Positions 36,350 through 44,910 of a stretch of 44,910 nt of DNA are shown here, piece after piece (the first letter of the stretch is position 1; every line of letters begins with the position of its first letter). The stretch is from contig NZ_DURI01000254.1 of assembly GCF_012837295.1 (NCBI RefSeq), positions 1 through 44,910 on the forward strand, in the 5' to 3' direction. A program made the position numbers and the translations under genes. The stretch comes from Corynebacterium sp. GTDB lineage: Bacteria; Actinomycetota; Actinomycetes; Mycobacteriales; Mycobacteriaceae. The notes beneath the pieces were generated by a model. The model saw nothing but the letters and a program-made list of their open reading frames with translations, did no database searches and had not been told where the DNA came from.

Positions 36350-36393
36350 CCCCAGGGCCGGGGTGCGCCCGCGGGCACACCCCGGCCCTGGGG
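36350..36393 (-). terminator. Long hairpin between gap and pgk
   Basis: CCCCAGGGCCGGGGTG (36350-36365) pairs perfectly with 36378-36393. On the minus strand it is followed by CTTTATC. The 16-bp stem could limit read-through from gap to pgk or cap the gap mRNA. Confidence 0.7.
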
Positions 36394-36413
36394 TCGTGGG
36401 TGAAACGGAGAGC

Positions 36414-37445
<1,032 letters not shown>

Positions 37446-37459
37446 CTAAGAATTGCCCT

Positions 37460-37480
37460 TTGGCCCGTGGTCCGGGCCAA
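37460..37480 (-). promoter_or_regulatory. Leader hairpin/palindrome in the gap 5' UTR
   Basis: TTGGCCCG and CGGGCCAA with a 5-nt spacer form a perfect 8-bp palindrome between the -10 box and the start. It may act as an RNA hairpin or as an operator. Confidence 0.5.
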
Positions 37481-37495
37481 CTGGTTCACTTAGGA

Positions 37496-37501
37496 ATTGT
37501 A
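37496..37501 (-). promoter_or_regulatory. gap promoter -10 box TACAAT
   Basis: TACAAT on the minus strand, 74 nt before the gap start. No good -35, which fits an activator-dependent promoter. Confidence 0.55.
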
Positions 37502-37544
37502 CGTGTGGTTCCGCCGATCCGCAGGGGTGGAATGCCCGATTCAA

Positions 37545-37558
37545 GTGAGACGCCTCAC
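37545..37558. promoter_or_regulatory. Candidate GlxR (CRP-family) site GTGA-N6-TCAC
   Basis: GTGAGACGCCTCAC matches the core of the corynebacterial GlxR consensus (TGTGA-N6-TCACA). Its centre is about 61-62 nt upstream of the expected gap transcription start, the class I activator position. GlxR control of gapA is described in C. glutamicum. Confidence 0.5.
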
Positions 37559-37629
37559 CAACGGACATGTCGTGCCCGGAACATGCCCGTTTGGGCCTGA
37601 TCCGGTGCCAAGGAGGGGATTCGGGGATG

Positions 37630-37686
37630 GGCGTCGCCGGTTGCCCCGGTGGAATGCCGGGTGCGCGGGGGTTGCTTTGCGACGCC
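37630..37686. repeat. Inverted GGCGTCGC/GCGACGCC with dispersed motif copy F
   Basis: GGCGTCGC (37630-37637) and GCGACGCC (37679-37686). The right arm is part of motif copy F (37672-37686; minus strand GGCGTCGCAAAGCAA), flanked by GGGGG/CCCCC runs. It lies 22 nt past the whiA stop, so a role in whiA termination is possible. Confidence 0.5.
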
Positions 37687-37707
37687 GCCCCCACCCGGCT
37701 CCGGCCC

Positions 37708-38691
37708 CTATTCCTCGTCGAAGAGGTCGTCCGTGACGACGGAGGACGTGTCGGGGATGCCCGTGTCCGCCGCTCGGCGGTCCGCCATGGACAGCAGGCG
37801 GCGGATGCGCCCGGCCACCGCGTCCTTCGTCATCGGCGGATTGGCCAGCTGGCCGAGCTCCTCCAGCGACGCCTGGCGGTGCGCCACCCGCAATTCGCCG
37901 GCGGTGACCAGGTGTTCGGGGACGTCGTCGCCGAGAATCGCCAGCGCACGCTCGACGCGGGCGGCGGCCACGACCGCGGCCCGAGCGGACCGGCGGAGGT
38001 TGGCGTCGTCGAAGTTGGCCAGGCGATTGGCGGTGGCGCGCACCTCCCGGCGCATGCGCTGCTCTTCCCACTCCAGGCGGGTGGTCTGCGCGCCCATGCG
38101 CGTGAGCAGCGCGCCGATGGCCTCGCCGTCGCGGATGACCACCCGGTCTCCCCCGCGCGTCTCCTTGCTCTTGGCGGCGATGCCGAGACGCCGGGCGCAG
38201 CCCACCAGCGCGAGCGCGGCCTCCGGGCAGGGGCAGGTCACTTCGAGGGCCGACGACCGGCCCGGCTCCGTGAGGGAGCCATGCGCGAGGAACGCTCCGC
38301 GCCACGCGGCCTCGGCGTCGAGGACGGTGCCGCCGATGACCTTCGGGGGCAATCCGCGCACGGGGCGGCCGGAGCGGTCGACGAGGCCGGTGCGGCGGGC
38401 GAGGTCTTCCCCTCCGTCCGCGACGCGCACGATGTAGCGGGCGGACTTGCGCAGCCCGCCCGGGCTGAGCACCTGCAGTTCGGGTTCGTGGCCGAAGAGC
38501 GAGTCGATCATGCCGCGCAATCGGCGAGCGACGGCACCCGAATCGAGTTCCGCCTCGATGACGATGCGCCCGGCCACGAGATGGAGGCCACCGGCGAACC
38601 GCAGCATCGCGGCCACCTCCGCCGACTGCGCGCTCTCCTGCTGGACCGGCACGCGCGCCAGCTCGTCCTTCACCTTGGGCGTCAAAGCCAT
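37708..38691 (-). CDS. whiA: WhiA-type transcriptional regulator
   Basis: 327 residues from ATG 38691 with GGAG upstream. N-terminal LAGLIDADG-derived region ([14 protein letters not shown], then [23 protein letters not shown] and LRLGIAAKS-like strands) and a C-terminal HTH ([22 protein letters not shown]). The family is conserved in Gram-positives and affects cell division or development. It sits in the usual uvrC-rapZ-yvcK-whiA string. A small hairpin (CGGCGA/TCGCCG, 38711-38727) lies in its leader. Confidence 0.94.
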   Translation of the reverse strand: MALTPKVKDELARVPVQQESAQSAEVAAMLRFAGGLHLVAGRIVIEAELDSGAVARRLRGMIDSLFGHEPELQVLSPGGLRKSARYIVRVADGGEDLARRTGLVDRSGRPVRGLPPKVIGGTVLDAEAAWRGAFLAHGSLTEPGRSSALEVTCPCPEAALALVGCARRLGIAAKSKETRGGDRVVIRDGEAIGALLTRMGAQTTRLEWEEQRMRREVRATANRLANFDDANLRRSARAAVVAAARVERALAILGDDVPEHLVTAGELRVAHRQASLEELGQLANPPMTKDAVAGRIRRLLSMADRRAADTGIPDTSSVVTDDLFDEE

Positions 38692-38751
38692 GGGGCCAAT
38701 CTCCTCACATCGGCGACCCGTTCGCCGTGCACGGCAGTTTAGCCGCCCCGC

Positions 38752-39705
38752 TCAGCGGGCCAGCAACTCCCCCAGCGCGGCCGCCACCTTCACGGGATCG
38801 TGCCTTTCGGTCCAGCCGCCGTCGTCGTCGAGCTCCCGCACGTCGGCGTAGACGACGTCGGCCGACAGAGTTGCCGCGGCCCGCTCCAGGTACCCGCGCT
38901 CGGACGTGCCGCCCATCGTCGACTCGTCGACGAGGATGGTGTCCAGCTGCAGGTCGGGCGCGTGCTGCGCGAGCATGTGCACGTGCCGCTCGGAAGAAAA
39001 GCCGGCGGTCTCCCCCGGCTCCGACGACAGATTGAGCACGACCACGCGGTGTGCCTCCGTGTCCCGCAGGGCCTGCACCAGCTGGGGCACCTGCAGATGC
39101 GGAAGCACCGAGGTGAACCAGGAGCCGGGGCCGAGCGTCACCATGTCGGCGGCCATGATCGCCTCGATGGCATCCGGCGTCGCCGGCGGCTGTTCCGGGA
39201 TCAGGCGGATGCGGCGCACCTGGCCGGGCGTCGTGGCCACGGCGACCTGGCCGCGGACCGGACGGACCACGCGGGCGTCGTCCTCCAAGCCCACTACCTC
39301 CGCCTCGATGTCCAACGGCCGCGGGGACATCGGCAGCACGCGGCCGCAGATGCCCAGCAGGGAGCCCACCTCGTCGAGGGCCTCGACCTCGCTGCCCAGC
39401 ACGCTGGTCAGTCCCGCGATGATCAGGTTGCCCACGGCGTGGCCCGCCAAGGCGCCGGTGCCGCCGAAGCGGTGCTGCAGGACCTCCTCCCACAGCTTGC
39501 CGCGCTCGTCCTCGGCGGACAGCGCCGCCAGCGCCATGCGCAGGTCGCCCGGCGGGATCTGTCCCAGCTCGCGGCGGAGACGCCCGGAGGAACCGCCGTC
39601 GTCGGCGACGGTGACCACGGCGGTGACCTCGTCGGCGATGCGCCGCACGGCGCGCAGGGTCGCGAACAGGCCATGGCCTCCGCCGAGGCTCGTGATGGCG
39701 GTCAT
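38752..39705 (-). CDS. yvcK: YvcK/CofD-like UDP-sugar-binding protein (CuvA group)
   Basis: 317 residues with GAGGAG 9 nt before the ATG. N-terminal TSLGGGHGLFATLRAVR nucleotide-sugar loop, VTVADDGGSSGRLRRELGQIPPGD, and LGPGSWFTSVLPHLQVP. The family binds UDP-GlcNAc and influences carbon use and wall synthesis; M. tuberculosis CuvA (Rv1422) is the syntenic member. It lies between rapZ and whiA. Confidence 0.94.
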   Translation of the reverse strand: MTAITSLGGGHGLFATLRAVRRIADEVTAVVTVADDGGSSGRLRRELGQIPPGDLRMALAALSAEDERGKLWEEVLQHRFGGTGALAGHAVGNLIIAGLTSVLGSEVEALDEVGSLLGICGRVLPMSPRPLDIEAEVVGLEDDARVVRPVRGQVAVATTPGQVRRIRLIPEQPPATPDAIEAIMAADMVTLGPGSWFTSVLPHLQVPQLVQALRDTEAHRVVVLNLSSEPGETAGFSSERHVHMLAQHAPDLQLDTILVDESTMGGTSERGYLERAAATLSADVVYADVRELDDDGGWTERHDPVKVAAALGELLAR

Positions 39706-39763
39706 GGGAACAGACTCCTCTGGTGTCGAATCGGGTGACGGTGCGAAAAAGGTCCGCGCCCGG

Positions 39764-40657
39764 TCAGTCCCTTTCGATGTCGCGGTGGATGACGTTGACG
39801 TCGATGCCGTTGAATTCGCCGAGCCTGCGCCCCAGGGCCTCCGACATGGCCACGCTGCGGTGGTGGCCGCCGGTGCAGCCGATGGCGATGGACATGTGGT
39901 TCTTGCCCTCGCGCCGGTACCCGGGGAGGATGACGGATATCAGCTGTTCGACCGTGTCCAGCCAGCGCGGTGCGGCGTCCTGCTCGAGGACGTACTCGGA
40001 CACCGCCCGATCGGTGCCGCGCCCGGAGCGCAGCCCCGGCACCCAGTACGGGTTGGGCAGGAACCGGACGTCGAGCAGCAGATCGGCGTCGCGCGGAGCG
40101 CCGTGCTTGAAGCCGAAGGACTGGATGGTCACGCGCTGCCCGCGCGACGAGGGATCCGAGAAGTGGACCTCCAGGGCGCGCCGCAGATCGTGGACCGACA
40201 TCTTCGAGGTGTCGAGCACGAGGTCGGACATCGCCTTGATTGCCGAGAGCATGCGGCGCTCGCGCTGGATGCCCTGCGTCAGCGTGCCGGACTCCTGCAA
40301 CGGGTGCGTGCGCCGCACCGAGTCGTAGCGGGCGATCAGCGTGTCGTCGTCGGCGTCGAGGAAGATCACCATCGGCCGCCGGCCGGACTCGTGCAGGCCG
40401 TCGAGGACCTCGCCGAGCGATCCCGCGAACGCGCGCGACCGCACGTCGGTGACGATGGCCAGGCGCTCGACGGGCGAATCCGCCTCGAACGACAGCTCGA
40501 CCATGCGCATGATGAGCTCGGGCGGGAGGTTGTCGGCGACGTACCAGCCCATTTCCTCGAGCACGGCGGCGGCGGTGTTGCGGCCCGACCCGGACATTCC
40601 GGTGATCAGGACCAGTGACGTGTCGGGGTCTGCCGCGCCGGCGTTGACGTTGGTCAT
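39764..40657 (-). CDS. rapZ: RapZ-family nucleotide-binding protein
   Basis: 297 residues. N-terminal kinase-like fold with P-loop LITGMSGSGRNTAAAVLEEMGW, then YVADNLPPELI. The C-terminal RapZ domain has SFGFKHGAPRDADLLLDVRFLPNPY and IGCTGGHHRSVAMSEALG. The invariant P-loop lysine of the E. coli protein is arginine here, which I also recall from mycobacterial homologues. E. coli RapZ senses UDP-GlcNAc pathway metabolites through an RNA adaptor role; the actinobacterial role is less clear. Its ATG is 7 nt after a TAGGCT box made from the uvrC stop. Confidence 0.93.
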   Translation of the reverse strand: MTNVNAGAADPDTSLVLITGMSGSGRNTAAAVLEEMGWYVADNLPPELIMRMVELSFEADSPVERLAIVTDVRSRAFAGSLGEVLDGLHESGRRPMVIFLDADDDTLIARYDSVRRTHPLQESGTLTQGIQRERRMLSAIKAMSDLVLDTSKMSVHDLRRALEVHFSDPSSRGQRVTIQSFGFKHGAPRDADLLLDVRFLPNPYWVPGLRSGRGTDRAVSEYVLEQDAAPRWLDTVEQLISVILPGYRREGKNHMSIAIGCTGGHHRSVAMSEALGRRLGEFNGIDVNVIHRDIERD

Positions 40658-40664
40658 GAGCCCC

Positions 40665-40670
40665 AGCCTA
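40665..40670 (-). promoter_or_regulatory. -10 box TAGGCT at the uvrC stop, leaderless promoter of rapZ
   Basis: The uvrC stop TAG forms the first half of TAGGCT; 7 nt later comes ATG 40657. This is an internal promoter in the operon. Confidence 0.4.
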
Positions 40671-42701
40671 CGTGCGATCGCCGTGCAGCGCCGCGTGCAC
40701 GGACTCGGCCAGCGCCGGCCCGAAACCGGGCACCTCGCGGATCTCGTCGACGGTGGCCTGCTTGAGTTTCGCCACCGATCCGAAGTGCTTGACCAGTTCC
40801 GACCGCCGCTGCGGGCCTAGCCCCTTGATGCCGTCGAGGGCCGAGGACCGCATCCGCTTCGACCGCTGCTGGCGGTGGTAGCCGATGGCGAACCGGTGCG
40901 CTTCGTCGCGGATGCGCTGCATCAGGTACATGGCCTCGGAATTGCGCGGGAGGATCACGGGTTCGTCGTCGCCGGGGACCCAGATCTCCTCGAGCCGTTT
41001 CGCCAGCCCGACGAGCGTCACGTCGGTCACGCCGAGTTCGTCGAGGACCGCCTGGGCGGCGGCGACCTGAGGTGCGCCGCCGTCGACGATGAACAATTGC
41101 GGCGGGTAGGCGAACTTGCGCCCGCTCACGGATTCCTCCGTCACGCTTTGCGACGCCCCGTCGCCCTCCCCCGCGGCCTCTTCCTCGAACATGACGGATT
41201 CGTCTTCGGGCACCGCCAACTTGTCCTCGGCATGGCGGCGGAATCGACGGCGCACGACCTCCGCGATGGACCCGACGTCGTCGGAACGCCCGTCGCCGGC
41301 GGCGTCCTTGATCCGGTACCTCCGATAGTCGACCTTCCTGGGCAGACCATCCTCGAACACGACCAGCGAGGCCACGACGTCGGTGCCCTGGATGTGCGAG
41401 ATGTCCGTGCACTCGATGCGCAGGGGCGCTTCGTCCATGAACAGGGCGTCGCGGATGCCCTCGAGCGCCTGCGAACGCGCGGTGAGGTCTCCGCTGCGCT
41501 TGAGCTTGTGCTGCGCCAGCGCTTCCACCGCATTGCGGTGGACGGTTTCCAGCAACGCCTTCTTGTCGCCCCGCTGCGGCACCCGGACGTCGACGGCGCT
41601 GCCCCGGATCCCCTGCAGGAACCCGGCGACTTCCTCCGCGTCGTCGGGCTCGGTCTGCACGAGGATCTCGCGGGGCACCGCTTCCGCGGCCCCTGTGGAC
41701 TCGTCGCCGTCGACCTTCGCGTGTTCGGCGGCGTCACCGTAGAACTGGGTGAGGAACGTCGACAGCAGCTTGGGCAGCGCCGGATCCCGCCCGTCGTCGG
41801 GCAGGGGGCCGGTCTCCGAATCGCCGGACTTCTCCACGACCCAGCCGCGCTGACCATGGATGCGGCCGCGGCGCACGTGGAAGATCTGCACCGCCGCCTC
41901 GAGCTCGTCGGAGGCGAAGGCGATGAAGTCGGCGTCGGTGGCGTCGCCGAGGACCACGGCCTGCTTCTCCATCACCTTCTCCACCGCCGCCAGGTCGTCG
42001 CGGATCTTGGCGGCCTTTTCGAAGTCGAGGTCCTCGGCGGCGGCGTTCATGTCGCGGCGCAGCTGCGCGGTGAGCGGGCCGGTGTGGCCGGCCATGAAGG
42101 AGACGAAGCCGTCGACGATCTCCCGGTGCTCGGCCGCCGACACCCGGCCGACGCAGGGCGCGGAGCATTTGTCGATGTACCCGAGCAGGCACGGGCGACC
42201 GAGCTGCTGATGGCGGTTGTACACGCCCTTGGAACAGGTGCGCGCGGGGAACACGCGGATCAGCAGATCGAGCGTCTCGCGGATCGCCCAGGCATGGGAG
42301 TACGGGCCGAAATAGCGCACGCCCTTGCGGCGCGGACCGCGGTAGACGAACATCCGCGGGATCTGCTCGCCGATGCTGACGGCGAGCATCGGGTAGCTCT
42401 TGTCGTCGCGGTACATGACGTTGAACCGCGGGTCATAGCGCTTGATCCAGGTGTACTCGAGCTGGAGCGCCTCGACCTCCGTCCGCACGACGGTCCAGAT
42501 GACCTTCGAGGCCGACTGCACCATCTGGCGCGTGCGCGGGTGCAGGTTCGCGACGTCCTGGAAGTAGTTGGACAGGCGCGCCCGCAGGTTCTTCGCCTTG
42601 CCGACGTAGAGGACCCGGCCGCCGTCGTCGAGGAAACGGTAAACGCCCGGCTCGACCGGGATTGTCCCCGGCGCCGGGCGATACGTGGAGGGATCCGCCA
42701 T
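40668..42701 (-). CDS. uvrC: UvrC excinuclease subunit
   Basis: ATG 42701 gives 677 residues and shares one base with the stop of the upstream gene (TGATG); the track's 867 aa is overextended. Domains: GIY-YIG nuclease (about 15-100; [25 protein letters not shown]), Cys-rich zone, UVR helix pair ([19 protein letters not shown]), RNase H-like nuclease ([20 protein letters not shown]) and C-terminal double helix-hairpin-helix ([17 protein letters not shown]). It cuts both sides of a lesion with UvrB. An acidic Ser/Glu-rich insert precedes [16 protein letters not shown] and contains dispersed motif copy G. Confidence 0.96.
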   Translation of the reverse strand: MADPSTYRPAPGTIPVEPGVYRFLDDGGRVLYVGKAKNLRARLSNYFQDVANLHPRTRQMVQSASKVIWTVVRTEVEALQLEYTWIKRYDPRFNVMYRDDKSYPMLAVSIGEQIPRMFVYRGPRRKGVRYFGPYSHAWAIRETLDLLIRVFPARTCSKGVYNRHQQLGRPCLLGYIDKCSAPCVGRVSAAEHREIVDGFVSFMAGHTGPLTAQLRRDMNAAAEDLDFEKAAKIRDDLAAVEKVMEKQAVVLGDATDADFIAFASDELEAAVQIFHVRRGRIHGQRGWVVEKSGDSETGPLPDDGRDPALPKLLSTFLTQFYGDAAEHAKVDGDESTGAAEAVPREILVQTEPDDAEEVAGFLQGIRGSAVDVRVPQRGDKKALLETVHRNAVEALAQHKLKRSGDLTARSQALEGIRDALFMDEAPLRIECTDISHIQGTDVVASLVVFEDGLPRKVDYRRYRIKDAAGDGRSDDVGSIAEVVRRRFRRHAEDKLAVPEDESVMFEEEAAGEGDGASQSVTEESVSGRKFAYPPQLFIVDGGAPQVAAAQAVLDELGVTDVTLVGLAKRLEEIWVPGDDEPVILPRNSEAMYLMQRIRDEAHRFAIGYHRQQRSKRMRSSALDGIKGLGPQRRSELVKHFGSVAKLKQATVDEIREVPGFGPALAESVHAALHGDRT
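41144..41156 (-). repeat. Dispersed motif copy G inside uvrC
   Basis: On the minus strand GGCGTCGCAAAGC, encoding part of GASQSV within the UvrC insert. It is the only copy inside a well-supported gene. Confidence 0.4.
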
Positions 42702-43174
42702 CAGTCTTCCGGCATGTGACGGTCCTCGAGTTCGCGGAAGCGGCGCACGGCCTCGACGACGGAGGCGCCGTCGCGCGACTGCAGCGCCCACATGGGCACG
42801 AACTCGAATTCGGGCAGTTCCAGGCGGGCCCACCGGGCATCCGACGGGAAGCTCAGGCCATGGACGACGTCCCACGGGTAGAACCGGGCGCCCAGGAAAT
42901 TGCGGACCTCGACGCCCCGGTCGTTGACGCGGACCCGCGGGCGCAGCATCAGCAGGCACGCGGCGGAGATGACCAGGCCGAGGATCGGGAAGGCGAGCAC
43001 GTCGATCGGGGTGACCTGTGCGCCGGTGTCGCCGACGTCGACGACGAAGCCCATGAACAGGTGCACCGCCATCACGACGGCCACGGAGGCCCAGGCCCAG
43101 ATCTTCATGGTCCGGGACGTCACCACGAGATCCCAGCGGGAATCGGTGCGGTCGGCGGTCTTGTTGTCGCTCAC
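42701..43174 (-). CDS. PH-domain membrane protein (Rv1417-like)
   Basis: GTG 43174 after GAGGAG gives 157 residues, 5 nt beyond the ribH stop. Two membrane helices ([21 protein letters not shown] and [16 protein letters not shown]) are followed by a bacterial PH-like domain: [28 protein letters not shown]. The gene is conserved between ribH and uvrC in Corynebacteriales. Function is unknown; the PH fold suggests membrane-associated scaffolding. Confidence 0.85.
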   Translation of the reverse strand: MSDNKTADRTDSRWDLVVTSRTMKIWAWASVAVVMAVHLFMGFVVDVGDTGAQVTPIDVLAFPILGLVISAACLLMLRPRVRVNDRGVEVRNFLGARFYPWDVVHGLSFPSDARWARLELPEFEFVPMWALQSRDGASVVEAVRRFRELEDRHMPED

Positions 43175-43179
43175 GTGAT

Positions 43180-43653
43180 TCACTCCTCGCCCAGGGCGCG
43201 CAGCAATGCCGCGGTGTGGAGCGCGGCGATGGTGGCCTCTCGGCCCTTGTCCTCGACCGATCCCGGAGCACCGGAGCGGGCCACGGCCTGCTCGTGGGTG
43301 TCGCAGGTGAGCACGCCGTTGCCGATCGGGGTGCGCTGGTCGAGCGAAATGCGGGTCAGTCCGTCGGTCACGGAGTCGCAGACGTACTCGAAATGCGGGG
43401 TGCCGCCGCGGATGACGCAGCCCAGGGCGACCACCGCATCGTGGTCGTCGGCGAGCGCCTGCACGACCACCGGAAGCTCCAGCGCCCCGACGACCGTGTA
43501 GTCGCGGACCATGGCGCCGGCCTCCTCGGCGGCGGCGATGGCGTTGGCGCGGAGTTGGCCCGTGATGTCGGCGTTCCAGTGGGCGGTGATGATCGCGACG
43601 CTCATCCCCTCGGCGTCGGGCATCTCGATGTCGGGCAGTCCGGCTCCGCTCAC
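43180..43653 (-). CDS. ribH: Lumazine synthase (6,7-dimethyl-8-ribityllumazine synthase)
   Basis: GTG 43653 overlaps the ribBA stop by 4 nt (GTGA) and gives 157 residues. Motifs: [30 protein letters not shown], and [22 protein letters not shown] with the catalytic histidine next to the substrate loop. It condenses the ribBA product with the ribityl-diaminouracil, the penultimate step to riboflavin. Confidence 0.95.
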   Translation of the reverse strand: MSGAGLPDIEMPDAEGMSVAIITAHWNADITGQLRANAIAAAEEAGAMVRDYTVVGALELPVVVQALADDHDAVVALGCVIRGGTPHFEYVCDSVTDGLTRISLDQRTPIGNGVLTCDTHEQAVARSGAPGSVEDKGREATIAALHTAALLRALGEE

Positions 43654-44909
43654 TTCTTCTCCTTCTGATCGCCTTCGCCACCAATGTAGTCGGACAGCCA
43701 CGGGAGGTCATGCCCCATCCGCTGCTGCTTGGTGGTCAGGTACCGCACGTTGTCGGCGTTGACTTCCACGGGCACCGGCACGCGACGGCTCATCTCGAGC
43801 CCGTAACCGCCGAGGCCCGCGCGCTTGGTCGGGTTGTTGGTCAGCAGCGCCATGGACCGCACGCCGAGGTCGCGGAGGATCTGCGCGCCGGTGCCGTACT
43901 CGCGTGCATCGGCCGGCAGGCCGAGCTGGAGATTGGCGTCGACGGTGTCCGCGCCCTCGTCCTGGAGGTGGTACGCCTCGAGCTTGTGCATCAGCCCGAT
44001 GCCCCGGCCCTCGTGGCCGCGCATGTACAGGATCACGCCCCGGCCGGCGGCCTGGACGATCTCCATGGACTTGTGCAGCTGCTGGCCGCAGTCGCAGCGC
44101 CGCGACCCGAACACGTCTCCGGTCAGGCACTCGGAATGCACCCTGACCAGGACGTCGGATCCGTCGTCGGAGGCGGGATCGCCGACGACCAGCGCGACGT
44201 GCTCGACGCCGTCGACGAGGCTGCGGTAACCCACCGCGCGGAACTCGCCGAAGTCGGTGGGCATGCGGGTCTCGACGACGCGCTCGACCAGGTGCTCGTG
44301 GCGGCGGCGGTATTCGATGAGCTGCTCGATGGAGATCAGCGCCAGCCCGTGCTCGTCGCAGAAGCGGCGCAGCTCCGGGGTGCGGGCCATGCCCGTGGGA
44401 TCTTCCTCCGAAACGACCTCGCACAGCACGCCGGCGGGGCGCAGGCCGGCCAGGCGAGCGAGATCCACCGCTGCTTCGGTGTGGCCCGCCCGGGTGAGCA
44501 CTCCGCCCTGCATCGCGCGCAGCGGCACGACGTGTCCGGGCCTGGTGAACTCCGCGGCCTCGGAGTTGGCGGCCGCCAAGCGCTGAATGGTGTAGGCGCG
44601 GTCGGACGCGGAAATGCCCGTCGAGCCGGTCGCCGCGTCGACGGTGACCGTGTACGCGGTGCCGCGGACGTCTTCGTTGCGCGCGACCATTGGCGGAAGA
44701 CCCAGGCGATCGCAGTCGGCGCCGGTCAGCGGCGCGCAGATGTACCCCGAGGAGTACCGCACGGTGAAGGCCACCAGCTCCGGCGTCGCCAGTTCGGCGG
44801 CGAAGATGATGTCGCCCTCATTCTCGCGGTCTTCATCGTCGACGACCACCACGGCCTTGCCGGCGGCGATGTCGGCGATGGCCCGTTCCACGCTGTCGAG
44901 TTCAATCAC
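43650..44909 (-). CDS. ribA: Bifunctional DHBP synthase / GTP cyclohydrolase II (RibBA)
   Basis: 419 residues from a GTG at 44909, one base from the window edge, so a longer N-terminus cannot be excluded. N-terminal DHBP synthase (about 1-205): [20 protein letters not shown] and [31 protein letters not shown]-terminal GTP cyclohydrolase II (about 210-400): zinc-ligand [21 protein letters not shown] and [16 protein letters not shown]. It makes both riboflavin precursors. It heads the rib-uvrC-rapZ-yvcK-whiA string in this window; other rib genes would lie upstream. Confidence 0.94.
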   Translation of the reverse strand: MIELDSVERAIADIAAGKAVVVVDDEDRENEGDIIFAAELATPELVAFTVRYSSGYICAPLTGADCDRLGLPPMVARNEDVRGTAYTVTVDAATGSTGISASDRAYTIQRLAAANSEAAEFTRPGHVVPLRAMQGGVLTRAGHTEAAVDLARLAGLRPAGVLCEVVSEEDPTGMARTPELRRFCDEHGLALISIEQLIEYRRRHEHLVERVVETRMPTDFGEFRAVGYRSLVDGVEHVALVVGDPASDDGSDVLVRVHSECLTGDVFGSRRCDCGQQLHKSMEIVQAAGRGVILYMRGHEGRGIGLMHKLEAYHLQDEGADTVDANLQLGLPADAREYGTGAQILRDLGVRSMALLTNNPTKRAGLGGYGLEMSRRVPVPVEVNADNVRYLTTKQQRMGHDLPWLSDYIGGEGDQKEKK

Positions 44910-44910
44910 G

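Overview
The window is high-GC actinobacterial chromosome, most likely a Corynebacterium. The evidence is gene order: gap-pgk-tpi-ppc-secG facing tkt-tal-zwf-opcA-pgl, next to ctaB/qor/ctaA, an ABC exporter pair, mptB and a divergent sufR-B-D-C-S-U-T operon. This matches the Mycobacterium tuberculosis Rv1415-Rv1466 order as I recall it, and ppc between tpi and secG is the corynebacterial variant. Proteins such as PEP carboxylase and GAPDH also read as corynebacterial. I see no phage, IS element, CRISPR array, rRNA or tRNA. Genus is an inference; species cannot be named.

Layout. (1) 1-5.05 kb, an accessory-looking stretch: the 3' end of an indolepyruvate:ferredoxin oxidoreductase-type gene, then a histidine kinase with two tandem membrane/kinase modules, a NarL-type response regulator and an 83-aa stand-alone LuxR-type DNA-binding protein whose fold resembles the regulator's output domain. 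(2) 5.1-9.95 kb: an ABC-F ATPase divergent from a lycopene-cyclase-family flavoprotein, then a LysP-like amino acid permease. (3) 10.06-16.5 kb (minus): the SUF Fe-S assembly operon led by its repressor sufR; a candidate 25-codon ORF fills the sufS-sufU gap. (4) 16.8-22.45 kb (plus): mptB (lipoglycan mannan), an ABC-2 exporter, ctaA and a quinone oxidoreductase. (5) 22.5-30.8 kb: ctaB (minus), then the pentose phosphate genes tkt-tal-zwf-opcA-pgl (plus). (6) 30.9-44.9 kb (minus): ribBA-ribH-PH protein-uvrC-rapZ-yvcK-whiA, then gap-pgk-tpi-ppc-secG. The two carbon-metabolism blocks converge on a strong bidirectional terminator near 30.83 kb.

How it works together: glycolysis (gap, pgk, tpi), anaplerosis (ppc) and the oxidative and non-oxidative pentose phosphate pathway sit side by side. 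ctaA/ctaB make heme A for the aa3 oxidase, SUF supplies Fe-S clusters, and ribBA/ribH start flavin synthesis. yvcK/rapZ/whiA form the conserved actinobacterial trio.

Regulatory texture. Many first genes begin 6-8 nt after a TAnnnT -10 box, the signature of leaderless transcription; this resets several start codons relative to the ORF track. Almost every boundary in the two carbon-metabolism blocks carries a long GC-rich hairpin. A short dispersed motif, GGCGTCGYMAAGCA, recurs at least seven times, six of them between genes. The least explained items are that repeat, three tiny ORFs with overlapping or leaderless starts, and the tandem-kinase three-gene regulatory cluster. I did not find a clear new defence or mobile system.
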